From Kitagawia praeruptora (taxonomy: Eukaryota > Streptophyta > Magnoliopsida > Apiales > Apiaceae): a stretch of DNA of 64,000 bases. Location of the stretch: contig CM075351.1 in NCBI GenBank assembly GCA_037693485.1, positions 9,171,001 through 9,235,000 of the forward strand. The letters run 5' to 3'. Of this stretch, positions 44,234 through 54,566 are shown piece after piece; position 1 is the first letter of the stretch, and every line of letters begins with the position of its first letter. Below the pieces are notes generated by a model. That model saw only the letters and a program-made list of their open reading frames with translations, was not told the origin of the DNA and did not search any database. The position numbers were made by a program, and so were the translations under genes.

Positions 44234-47216
44234 TTATGAGCCACTTTGTTTACTACTTTGTAGCATGACCTGCTGCATCAGGACTGCTAAACTGCTGCCG
44301 ATAGATATATTGATGACATTGACAATATCATTGTTGAGCTGAAAGTCAAACGGAAGATATAAAAAAAAAGAAGTTAGTGCGGTTCTTTTACAAATGTATC
44401 TCAATTTAAATTTAGTATTATTAATATTTTTTTAGGTGGGAGGGGGGGGGTAATGCCATGAATACTTTTTTTGTTGCTAATCCATGATGGCCCTTATAAG
44501 GATGCAGGACAAAACATGTAAAAACTTTAGAAGAACAAAAGGATAAAATGAAAGCCTACCCATTGAAACCCTTCCTTTTCTTGGAATGCAGCACCTATGA
44601 AGCTTTCACCAAGATTAGCGATCTGAGAAGCTAGTACACATATTACAGCTTCAGGTACATTTATCTGAAATGTAAATCAAAATAAGTTTGTGAAGGAAAG
44701 TGAAGTTTCACAATGAAGATTAAAGATACACACTTTGCGCAACTAAACACGGTGATCCCAATCGTTAATAAAAAAAATTGATCAACAGAAGCGAACTGAT
44801 TAAGAAAAGATTAGAACTTAAGTTATATTAGTATGTATAATAGCTACAAATGATCAACAGAAGCAAACTGATTAAAGAAAAGAAAAGAAGCGAACTTGTA
44901 TTTTTAATTATATGTAATTCTACATTGTATATAACAACAGTATATCAAATCTTTATCTTGATGTACCAAAACTAGTAAATCATGAATGTACATGAACTGA
45001 TATGAAAAACACTTTAGCAACTTTAAATACAAACTCCAGCAAACATGTATAATACTCATACAAAATTTATTAGTATGAAAAATAAAGATACCATACCTCA
45101 CCAATAAGAACACCAGTACAGGCAAGGAAAACAGAAGCTAGGAAACCAGCAAAGCTTCCCTCAGCACTGACAGCTCCTTCTGTACCCTTAGGAACTACTT
45201 TAAATGTTGTGACAAGGTACCTACATAAGAAGCAGCAAAATTTAGGTAATAAAACATGTCCGAGGATGATTTTCTGCCAGCCTCATTAACAAAACAGTCC
45301 CTTCTTCTCTCCTCCCGACCTTTTTTGTGAGGTCCAGGGTGGATTTGACTACATGAAATGTAAAAAAAACAGCCAATAGCAACATCAATATCCAGCAATA
45401 AATTTTCAAACTAATATTCAGTAGCTATAATTCTCATTTTAGATTGGTTGTTAATAAGAAGCAACATGAATTCCAAAGGAACTAATCAATTCTTACTACA
45501 GAAGTATGTCCTTCCAAGTACCACAAAGTAATTTAATTTAATTAATATTTGGAAGCAATAAAATTGTGAGATCAATATCCAGCAATAAAATTACATAGGT
45601 ATATTAAACACCGATTTATTGACATAATTATGTTCTTTCTATTACTGTACTAAAAAAAATAAGTTTGAGTTGGAAGATCTTGTGAGCAGGTAGATAGAAA
45701 TTGGACCTATTCATTAAGACTTTTTAGTTGGGGACTTGCAGACCAGAGAGGGGGACTTGGTGTGTGAGATGAGTTCCATCATGCTCATAATACTTCTAAA
45801 CTTATAAACATGTTCCTACAACTGTGCTAACAGGAAAAGTAAACATAAACAAAGAGGAGTTGTAGTGCATCAAAGTAAGCTGTTACTTACGCAGTGTTCC
45901 CATAAGCCTTCCCAATTTCACTCGAGACAGTGTCACTCAACTTAGTACAGAAACTGGCAACAAAACCAAGCTTACAAAGCTGAAAAAATGCACTCCCGCC
46001 AACTCCATAAATTGAAAGGAAAGCACAAACACAACCAGCTGCACTTGAACCAAACACACTTCCTGGTCCTCTCCTCCCCTTTCTTTTTTCTGCTACCCCT
46101 TGTGCCTCCTTCTGAACCATTTTCACTTTCGTTGCTGCTGTGCCCTGACTTAACCAAAACAAATGTAAACATGAGTACACATGGAACCAACTCAACTTTT
46201 ATACTAGTCACACAAATTTCATTCAATATAATATTTTTGCACAATGTTGCCATTTGTTTTATAACAATTTTATCCATATGATTAGCAAGTAGATAATGGA
46301 ATTTATTATTACTGCACCGTCAAAGCCAGAATCTTCACAATAAAAGTTTCTACTCTTACAAGAACAGGTAAGTTCTGCATACATATTACCCTCTCCAAAC
46401 CCGTCCAGACCTGGGTTACATTGGGTATGTTCAGATTAATTACATTTAGAAACCATGTAAACAGAACACAGATCTAATTTACCTAACTAATAAAAAGAGT
46501 CTAAATTGGAAAGCATGTGATGATTTAGCAACACAACAATGACTAATGGCGGAACCAGTAAGGGACTAATCCAGGCTTAATCCCTGACAGAGCCGGAAAA
46601 GTAAGTGAACTTTTTATCTTAACTCTCATTTCATCTATAAATTATATTCTGAGTCCCGACTAATCCTTAAATCAGTGAAATTTTAATTAATAATCAAATG
46701 CTTAATCCTGGTTCCGCCACCGAACCAATTATGATCACAATCATTTATCTAAGTACTGCAATTTCAGATACCAAACACACATAATAATCAGTAAAACTCA
46801 AATTAACAAATATTTCAGCTTCGGGTCATTTTAAATCCTGGTTCCGCCACCGACAATGATCACAACAATTCATTCAATTACCAAAATTTCAAACATCAAG
46901 CACACATAAAGAAACAACACAATCATCAAAAAATTCGAAAACTTACGAGAACGAAAAAAGTGGCAACAAGAAACAAAGCAGAGGGGCCAAAAGCACGCCA
47001 AGTGATGGAACCAAGCAAGAAAGCAGCAGCAATACCATTAAGAGACAAGCCAGATACAAGTAGAGGAGAACCCAAAATAAATATGATCAAATTGCTAAAA
47101 AGGGCTGATCTCCATGTGGGTGGTGATGTTTTAAACAATTGTATTGCTTGATCAACTATCCCTACACCAAGTCCTTGATCTTGAATCATTACAACAATAT
47201 TTATGTGTGTATGCAT
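44234..47216 (-). CDS. VTE6: DUF92/TMEM19-family membrane protein, VTE6-like phytyl-phosphate kinase
   Basis: Five exons in transcript order: 47216-46947, 46144-45891, 45220-45097, 44664-44560, 44338-44234. They join to 285 codons plus TAA. Family signatures: LGSPLLVSGLSLNGIAAAFL, TKVKMVQKEAQGVAEKRKGR, SSAAGCVCAFLSIYGVGG, FCTKLSDTVSSEIGKAYG, LASQIANLGESFIGA and LNNDIVNVINISIGS. Arabidopsis VTE6 phosphorylates phytyl phosphate to phytyl diphosphate in the chloroplast envelope, recycling phytol from chlorophyll into tocopherol. Several hydrophobic segments are seen. Only about 30 residues precede the conserved domain and an in-frame TAA lies just upstream of the ATG, so the usual plastid transit peptide is not visible; an unseen upstream exon or a different start is possible. 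Confidence 0.9.
46370..46432 (+). mobile_element. SINE remnant (TS-type 3' part)
   Basis: GGTAAGTTCTGCATACATATTACCCTC ... TTACATTGGGTATGTT (in pieces) resembles the 3' half of the TS SINE of dicots. It lies in intron 1 of the VTE6-like gene. The tRNA-like head is missing. Confidence 0.5.
46548..46722. repeat. small inverted-terminal repeat (GGCGGAACCA)
   Basis: GGCGGAACCAGTAAGG at the left and CCTGGTTCCGCCA at the right are inverted; inner CTAATCCAGGCTTAATCC words also pair. A further TCCTGGTTCCGCCACCGA lies at about 46837. This is a MITE-like dispersed repeat in VTE6 intron 1. Confidence 0.5.
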
Positions 47217-47878
47217 AGTTTAGATTATAAGGGGTTTTAGTTTGGTTTGAGAAGATGGTTAGTGAATGTTTTGTAATAAAGAATGTGATGAGATCTTGTT
47301 AGGTAGAGATTGTGTACAAGGTGAGATAATGTGGGTGTTAAAACCTTAATAAGTCAAGGGGGCTTTAGCTAATTAGCTTAGTTTAGACGACTAGTTCAGT
47401 TGTATCAGATCTTGTTTCTTCTTCTTCTGCCCGGGAGTCGCAAAATCATAATTTTGGGGTTAAATACTATACTAGTAGTAAGAAATTAGGAATGAAAACA
47501 AAATAAAATAAATAAAATAAATTAAATCGCATATATTTACATAATTTGAAAGTAAAATTAACAGAAGTGTAATAAATGGAAAAAATAAGCTTTGAATATT
47601 ATTTTTAAGCTTTGAAAATTTTCCCCAAATTCTTGAATATTACTATTTATTAAGTAAATAAGCTTTGCGGTTAATTTTCCCCAAATTCTTGGATTTTATT
47701 TATTAAGTATAATACTTTTTCGACCACTAAGCTTTGAAAATTTTCAATTTAGTCCAAAACCCCTCAAGCCAAAACATCAGAATAGTACCTTATCTACTTG
47801 TACACACACACACTGAAGATAAAATCCCCATTTTAAAGCTTAAAGAAGCTATCACCATTCACCAAGAAGCAACAAACA
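47217..47878. promoter_or_regulatory. shared upstream region of VTE6-like (-) and RPL13 (+) genes
   Basis: Only about 660 bp separate the two start codons. Both products act in the chloroplast, so a bidirectional promoter is plausible. CT- and AG-rich leader-like sequence lies on both sides; a repeated GGTTAATTTTCCCCAAATTC-type word occurs at about 47618 and 47672. No sure TATA boxes. Confidence 0.5.
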
Positions 47879-48155
47879 ATGGCTATGACATGTTACTCTA
47901 CTTGGGGGGTTTTGCCCTCCCACCCATCTTCTAAATCTTGCTTTAACTCTCAAAAGATTACGCCTTTATTGCGTTTCTCAATAGCTGCAGTGTCTTCAAA
48001 GCCCACATTTTGTTTGGTGAAAGTTAACAATGATAAGAAGAGGGCAACTCAAATTAGGTGCCAAGATGTTGATGTTGAAGAAGCTACTACTGCTCTTATT
48101 CCCCGGGAGCAACAATGGATGTTTGATGCTACTGATTTTAAAGGACCAGTATACC

Positions 48156-48227
<72 letters not shown>

Positions 48228-50660
48228 CCTCCCTCCCTCCCTCCCTCCCCCCCCCCCCCATATATGTATGTATTGTTCAATGCTGATTGTTACCTAAGTT
48301 CCCAAATTTATCTTCTTTGATGCTCTCTCTCTCTCTCTCTCTTTCATATATGCATTGTTCAATGCTGATTGTTACCCAGATTCCCAAATTTATGTTCTTG
48401 ATGTTGTAGTTGAATTTAGTTTATAAATTGAATATTTTGGATTGTAAGTTCTGGCTACCTCTACCTTGAAATGTTATTTTTAGAGTTGTGATTAAGCTAG
48501 TGTTAGGTATACTTTTTCTACGCTAAGGTCTAGGAGTAGAGGTAATGTATGTACATCTTGCGCCCCGAGAGAGTGGGATAAACTGGATATGTCGTAATCA
48601 TATTGTCTTGATGATATTCTTATTGGTAAATTTGTTGTTTTGATAAGGTGCATTAACCGAACGTAGAGTTCGAACCGTATGCTTGAGGTTAAGAATCCGA
48701 TTACATATGTGTGTTGGTTTAACTAAGTGTTCTGTAATCATTATTTGGTTCAGTTGGCTCTAGCCAATCGAGTTGGTTATTAGTGCTTCATTATGCTGAG
48801 CTACATTTGACTAGAAGTACTTACACTTTGTGGTAGTTATCGTGTTTGTGTGAAATTCTCATTTTGATTTATTGATTTCATTTTTTTTTCTTTTAAGTCT
48901 TACTCTTCTTTCGTTTTAGGATATATGGAATACGACATGGTACCCCAAAGCCGCAGACCATATCAACACAGAGAAGACATGGTATGTTGTGGATGCCACC
49001 GATAAGATTCTTGGAAGGCTGGCATCAACCATAGCTATTCATATCCGAGGAAAGGATTTGGCTACTTATACGCCTAGTGTGGACATGGGCGCATTTGTCA
49101 TTGTGGTATGTAATCATTTTACCAGGCTTCGAATTCTTTACTTAGTCTTTTATTTGCTACCGCATTAAAACTTACTGGAACTTAAAATTTTGTAGAAAGT
49201 AAGACTTTTTGCACTGCAACTGGTCTTGCAACTGCAACATGTTATCGTTAACATTGGTGTTTTTGATTTATTTGTGAAGACAAGTATATGTTTTTCTTTA
49301 ATAATTAAACACACTCACAAATCCTCCTTGTCTTTGCCAAGGTTTGAACTCTCGACTTCCCATAAGGGGGGACGAGGAGATACCACTAGACCAGAGGTCA
49401 TTGGTAAGACAAGTATATGTTGTAGTCTGATGACCATTTTGTTTTATTCTATCTGACAATCTTTCATATGGACTCTTTTCCAAGTCCTAATCTACGTATC
49501 TTTAATTTGTTTATGAGGGGTTATTATTTCCTTTGCTGAATTTTGAAACTGTTTTCAAAAGTGACATTGAGTTATCTTGTAAACATATTGTGGGACGTAA
49601 TATTCTGTGTAAGTAATGTTTTTTAGACATATAGACACACATGCAAAAGTCAAAGTGGCAAAACTTATGGGACGAAGGGAGTATGACTTCCTTCACCCAA
49701 TAATAATCATCTTGTGTCCTGCTTTTAACACACCAACTGTATGATTATTATTTTGATATTGTCTAAATCCTTAATAGTGAGAGTCGAAGGAACAACCATC
49801 ATTTTGGTATGGTCGTACTATGTAGTATGCTATTTTTGATTATCACTTCTAATAGGTAACTGTTGATTGTCCTTCTATGATATTGATAGGTAAACGCAGA
49901 AAAGGTTGCAGTTTCTGGTAAAAAAAGGAGCCAAAAATTATACAGGCGACATTCAGGAAGACCAGGTGGTATGAAAGTGGAAACATTCGATCAACTCCAA
50001 CAGAGAATTCCTGAAAGAATTGTTGAGCATGCAGTTCGCGGAATGCTTCCTAAAGGAAGGGTGAGTTTGCTTCTTTTAACTAGTTTTGAGCTAGAATCTA
50101 GCTGTCGTTAGCCAAGAGTAAATTCAGTTAGTCCAGAATATCAACAAAGCAATGCTTGTAAATAAAAGACTAGGTAACAGATGAATGACACATTATTTAC
50201 ACTGGTTATTCTGTCATCTTTAAAGTTGGTGATGCACAAAGTTGTGTTTTTTTATATGCTTAAACTGGAACTAGTTAATTGGACCCGATTATTTACTTTA
50301 AGTTGGCAATTTCAAATTTATCAGTTTCCATGCATAAACCATTAAGTTTACCTTTGGTAAAAGTTTTTATGTTAGTCAAAGATTGTAAAGATGTGTAGCT
50401 CATCCCGATTTTTTCATTAAATTACGGGCTTTTTCCTTCTGTATACTTCTTTTATTTCAATAATGCGTGGCTTTATTCTTCTTGCATGTATATGTGCTAG
50501 TTGTTGCCTTGCTAAACTGCTTCAAATTTGTTTGCTTCTGCAGCTTGGAAGGGCACTTTTTAACCATCTCAAGGTATACAAGGGACCAGATCATCCACAT
50601 GAGGCGCAAAAACCAGTGGATTTGCCCATTAGAGACAAGAGAATACAGAAACAGAAGTAA
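47879..50660 (+). CDS. RPL13: plastid ribosomal protein L13 (nuclear-encoded, bacterial type)
   Basis: Four exons: 47879-48148, 48920-49105, 49890-50060, 50544-50660, all phase 0 with GT-AG introns; 247 residues. The N-terminal about 60 residues are Ser-rich and basic with few acids (MAMTCYSTWGVLPSH ... RFSIAAVSS), a chloroplast transit peptide. The L13 domain follows: TWYVVDATDKILGRLAST, ATYTPSVDMGAFVIVVNA, RRHSGRPGG, RIVEHAVRGMLPKGRLGR, LKVYKGPDHPHEAQ. It is a core protein of the 50S subunit of chloroplast ribosomes. The short C-terminal extension (DLPIRDKRIQKQK) fits plant forms. Intron 1 carries a long CT microsatellite and intron 2 a SINE. Confidence 0.96.
48154..48259 (+). repeat. (CT)n-(CCCT)n-(C)n microsatellite in RPL13 intron 1
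   Basis: About 70 bp of CT, then CCCT units and a C run. It starts 5 bases after the donor GTATAC. The following block (TTGTTCAATGCTGATTGTTA) is repeated near 48355 after a second shorter CT run, so the tract was duplicated with its flank. Confidence 0.95.
48510..48605 (+). mobile_element. SINE remnant (TS-type)
   Basis: GGTAATGTATGTACATCTTG, then GAGAGTGGGATAAACTGGAT and ATGTCGTAATC, resembles the body and TTG-type tail of TS SINEs. Old and without a clear duplication. In RPL13 intron 1. Confidence 0.5.
49293..49405 (-). mobile_element. tRNA-derived SINE in RPL13 intron 2
   Basis: On the minus strand, Pol III box A (TGGTCTAGTGGTATC) and box B (GAGTTCAAACC) are followed by an A-rich tail. 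A perfect 16-bp duplication AAGACAAGTATATGTT flanks it (49277-49292 and 49406-49421), so it is a rather recent insertion. Confidence 0.9.
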
Positions 50661-51282
50661 ATATTGACCAAGACTCTATCAGCAGCTCCATCATGTTTTT
50701 CACTTCTTTTGAACAGGCCACTATGCCTCTGATCTCATGTGATATTAACCTAATGTAGCTGCAGCAGTATGTGATCAGAAGCCTGTTAGTTTCTATGTTT
50801 TTTTTCTGATGAACATTGTTACGGTCTAATTCATTTCGGGATGACATGTCTGAAGTTCTTATGTGAAACTGTAGGTCTTTGTCACTAGATATTTGTACTT
50901 AAATTTGCAGTATATTTTCAGTTTATCAGTTTAATAGCCTGTCTAAACCCTGTGTGAACTACCTATGCACCTATGTGGAGATTTATATTGTTTTTATTTG
51001 CTCGATTCTTATTTTTTAATGCCTCAAAATTTTGATACAAATTATGTTGTGTTCAACGGGATTAGTTATTTCCTTGGTTGTATTGTATATGTTCGAGAAG
51101 AAGTGTTGAACGGCTCTTCCAAAATTGCTCAGAAATTGGAACCATCTATCATTAAGATCCTTTTGAATAGTTGGAAGTTGTTAATCCTCTCTGAAATAGC
51201 ATATGGTCGGTTAATTTAATTGATCAAGTACAATAAAAAATTACATTTCCACACAATTCACAGTGATCAGAAATTGATAAGA
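50661..51282. other. convergent 3' region between RPL13 and TBL gene A
   Basis: Probably the 3' UTRs of both genes. A small ORF (50965-51219) has no recognised domain and is likely chance. Confidence 0.5.
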
Positions 51283-53516
51283 TTACATATTCACCAAAAT
51301 TGTGTATAAGATCTCATTCCAAGCATCCGGGACACCGGCCACACACCAGTGACTGCAGTCTATGCCACCATCAGCATATCGGGAAGGATGTCCGTCTTTT
51401 CGTAACTGGGTGAGCAAAGTAATGTCTAACAAAATAACAGGTGATGCCATTTTAGCCAAAGTGCTCTTTACAATTGGTTCTCCTGGATATCTTTTCCCTG
51501 GATAATTAGATCCTGGTATAGGCTGGGTCTGCCCGTTGCAGCTGTTCACCATAGGTTCATTCCATTCCTTGCCTCTGAAAGAAAAATCAACTTAATTTTA
51601 AAAACTACCCAAATTCTCATCCACCCCCCACAGAGTAAGAATCTTTGATAGTAAACAAACAATTTTCAGGAGGTTTTGATTTGCAAGCATAGCCTAATGT
51701 TTTTTCTAACCCCTTCAGAGCTATATTGCAATTGAAGTATATTAAGTTGTGCCAACAGCTTACTCATAATGTACTGCAGAAATTCCCTGGAAGAAAACTT
51801 GAGTTTTGGTAGAATCAATGTTGGAATCAACCCACTTGCCCCAAGTTGACAAAGCTATATTGTAAGCTTCCATATGATCCATTTCTTTGATTATCTTGTC
51901 ACCAACTTGAAAGTAGTCCCATCTGCCACAGCCATAAAAATATGAAGCTTATATGTCTTCTTTAACTAGTTGCAATACAGTAATCTCTTAGCTTATACCC
52001 TAGTCGATATTTTCTTATTTCCGTATGCTATGAAACGAGGGTGATGAATATATGTGCAGTATTTAAATTTCTAGAGTTGCCCGTTACCAAAAAAGAGGGT
52101 AAGATAATGAAACATACGTCCGAAGGCGACCAGTATGAAGCCACCAATGGTAGCTGTTGAAGATCAAAATGTCACTATCTTTCCATTGTTTGCTTCTGTT
52201 GATACTGATAGAATCTAGCCTTAGAACTTTGCCGATATCTCTAAACTCCAAGTCTACCAGAAACCCATCCTTCATGTACATTATTGAAACTCCGAATTCC
52301 TTTAAAAAAAAAAGAGGAAAGAAGAGGAGTATAACTGTATATGTGGTGAAGGCTCAGTGTGCAGCTATTGAAGAGAATCAAAACAATTTGCTAGGAAGAA
52401 GTAAAAGCCGAAATAATAATCTGTACCCAAGGAATCAAGAACTCAAGTAGTAATATATTCGTGATTCAGTTTCCAAAATATACGATTGACTAATAAATTA
52501 GCAAATTGCTATGTACTCTATAATTGTATAAACACTAGACCTAGAAGTTGTAACATTATTATGCATTACTCTTTGGATTCTTTCAGCTTCTCAAGTTCTA
52601 GGAAACAAAAATCCTAAATGCAAACAAATAAACAAGATAAAAGAGTGTTGAATTTTGATTATAGCCTAGTGGCCAAGTGATAATTCCCACGGCCGATTAG
52701 AGACTTCCGATCACTGTTCCGGGGATACTTCACCTGAGTTTGGGTATGTGCAAAATAATGCTTCACCTGAATTTTGATTATAGCCTAGTGGCCAAGCTAC
52801 GGCACCAGACCCATGAGTTCGAATCCTCACTCTTCATTCTCGTATAGTCGTATGCTAGTAGTTTAGCTTAATTTAATGAAAATTATGTAAGAAACGCAAA
52901 AAGCCTACCCTTCCAACCCAAAATATGAGAAGACATACCGGAAACGTAAGGGAGTAGGAGGACTTTGTTTGAATCAAGGTGTAGTTAGAACCAGGAACTG
53001 CATTCTGAACCATGCATGTTAAAGACTGCCATTGGTTAGAGCTTAAAGAATCACCCACAAACATGATCTTCTTCCCTCTCCATCTCTCCAGAAATACCTT
53101 ACCATCGAACCTGCATTAAATTAATAGATTACTAAATCTCGACATTGAAACTCTGCTAAAATATGCATAAGGAAGGAGTGAAAGACTTATGAACAAGTAT
53201 TTAGTTACCTAGCTAAGTTGCAACCAATAGGGTTCCATCTATACTTGAGATACAATTTGTCAGGCCTAGCATTTTTCTGGCAATTTAAACCAGGATTTAT
53301 AAAAGGGCATACTGAGCCATCGTAGAGTGGATACGAATCATCGTAAACCCAGCTTCCTTCGAAAAGATTGCAGCTGCTCTTTCTATACCACTCTGTTAGT
53401 CCATTAATCTTGCCAACTTCAGTTGAGTACTTCTCCTCATTAGCTTCTTGGTGAAAAGATGTAGCCTGATGCAGGAGAAGTAGAAGAAAGAGGAATAAAA
53501 CAGAGTGGACACTCAT
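51283..53516 (-). CDS. trichome-birefringence-like protein (TBL gene A), putative cell-wall O-acetyltransferase
   Basis: Five exons in transcript order: 53516-53209, 53110-52939, 52299-52118, 51922-51764, 51574-51283, giving 370 residues. The N terminus is a signal peptide or anchor (VLFLFLLLLLHQA). The TBL domain follows (CNLFEGSWVYDDSYPLYDG, LNCQKNARPD, YRWNPIGCNLARFDG), then the GDS motif (FVGDSLSSNQW) and near the C terminus the DxxH motif (DCSHWC) of the PC-esterase/DUF231 domain. Family members acetylate xylan, mannan or pectin in the Golgi; the substrate here cannot be told. Gene B lies next to it in the same orientation with matching exon sizes, so they are tandem duplicates. Confidence 0.94.
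52655..52850 (+). mobile_element. tRNA-derived SINE fragments in TBL gene A intron 2
   Basis: TATAGCCTAGTGGCCAAG (box A) occurs twice, near 52661 and 52781. The second is followed by box B GAGTTCGAATCCTC and a short tail. The first copy is truncated or mixed with another repeat. No clear duplication. Confidence 0.6.
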
Positions 53517-54566
53517 TTGGAGACAAAGAGTAGATGAACAAAAAACTGTAATGAGGGTTCACATGTGTATTTGCTGCTTTGCCGCTAAGCTATACCATTT
53601 TTATATTACTTTTGTGCAGACCCCCTGTTTGTTATTCATAGATCTAGTGCGAAATTAAAATCTTGTCAAATAAAAAATGGAAATTTTGTTCAATAAAATG
53701 TAACTGAGCCATTTGTCCGAAGGCTGTACTGGATTTATGAGTAGTTTTTATGTTTTAAGCGTGCCCCCGGAACATTGTAGTTGTATGATTCAAGTTTAAT
53801 GTCAGGGAACAATTTAAATCTGTAGTCTCTTAATGAAACTTGCGTGTCTTTGCGGTGATTTCATTTTGATTTCGTTTATGAATGTTTGCACTTGTACCAA
53901 CTTTCATGAAGACAGAAGAAGCACATGTATCTTGACGTAGAAGGAAGAAAAGAAAAAAAAATCTAGTGGGTGGCCCTGGTCTAGCAAATAGACTTCACAA
54001 TAATAGCGAAAGCTTCTCGCAGGATGGCCTTGGCGACAGACAACCGCCTAGGATCCCGATACTTAGATCCCGAGATTTGTTATAACATATACTCATTTGT
54101 AAGATTATAAGCCTAAATAGTCAAAAAATGAAAATGTTAACTAAGTTCCTGTAAATTTCAGGACCGGCCGTGGCCCTTCACACATGCATTCGGACATCCA
54201 CTAACAAAATTTGTTGCTGCAACCCATTTGTGATGCCCCTCTCAGGCTCTCACCCACACGTTACAAAGACTTGCATAATTCAAATACACTTTTGCTTCCA
54301 ACTTTTTTGTTTAGATTTTTGATGTGTATAAATTCGTGCGAATTTGATCCAAATTGAATAACATAGTTAAGGACTTCGCAGTTCCAACAAAAGGTTGAGC
54401 CACGGAGCACATAACAGAAAAAAGAGCCTTGAATTGAACTTCTTTACTTTATAGTTTATACTAGTAGCTTTATAATTTTCCATAAATTCCATTACAATGT
54501 CTCCAATAAAATTTCTAATAAGCTTTTGTCAATTGGACTTATTGGATTATTTTCAATCAATTAAAT
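53517..54566. other. intergenic DNA between the two TBL genes
   Basis: Promoter of gene A (TATAAAAATGG near 53600 on the minus strand) and 3' flank of gene B. No gene or complete element is recognised. Confidence 0.5.

Noticed and set aside
47996..48320. Open frames rich in Arg-Glu or Ser-Leu over the RPL13 intron 1
   Set aside because: They are translations of the CT/GA microsatellite and overlap a well-defined intron.
49293..49405. tRNA-like sequence with box A and box B (also 52655-52850 and 56012-56115)
   Set aside because: No cloverleaf or acceptor stem is formed, and target duplications and A-rich tails show they are SINEs.
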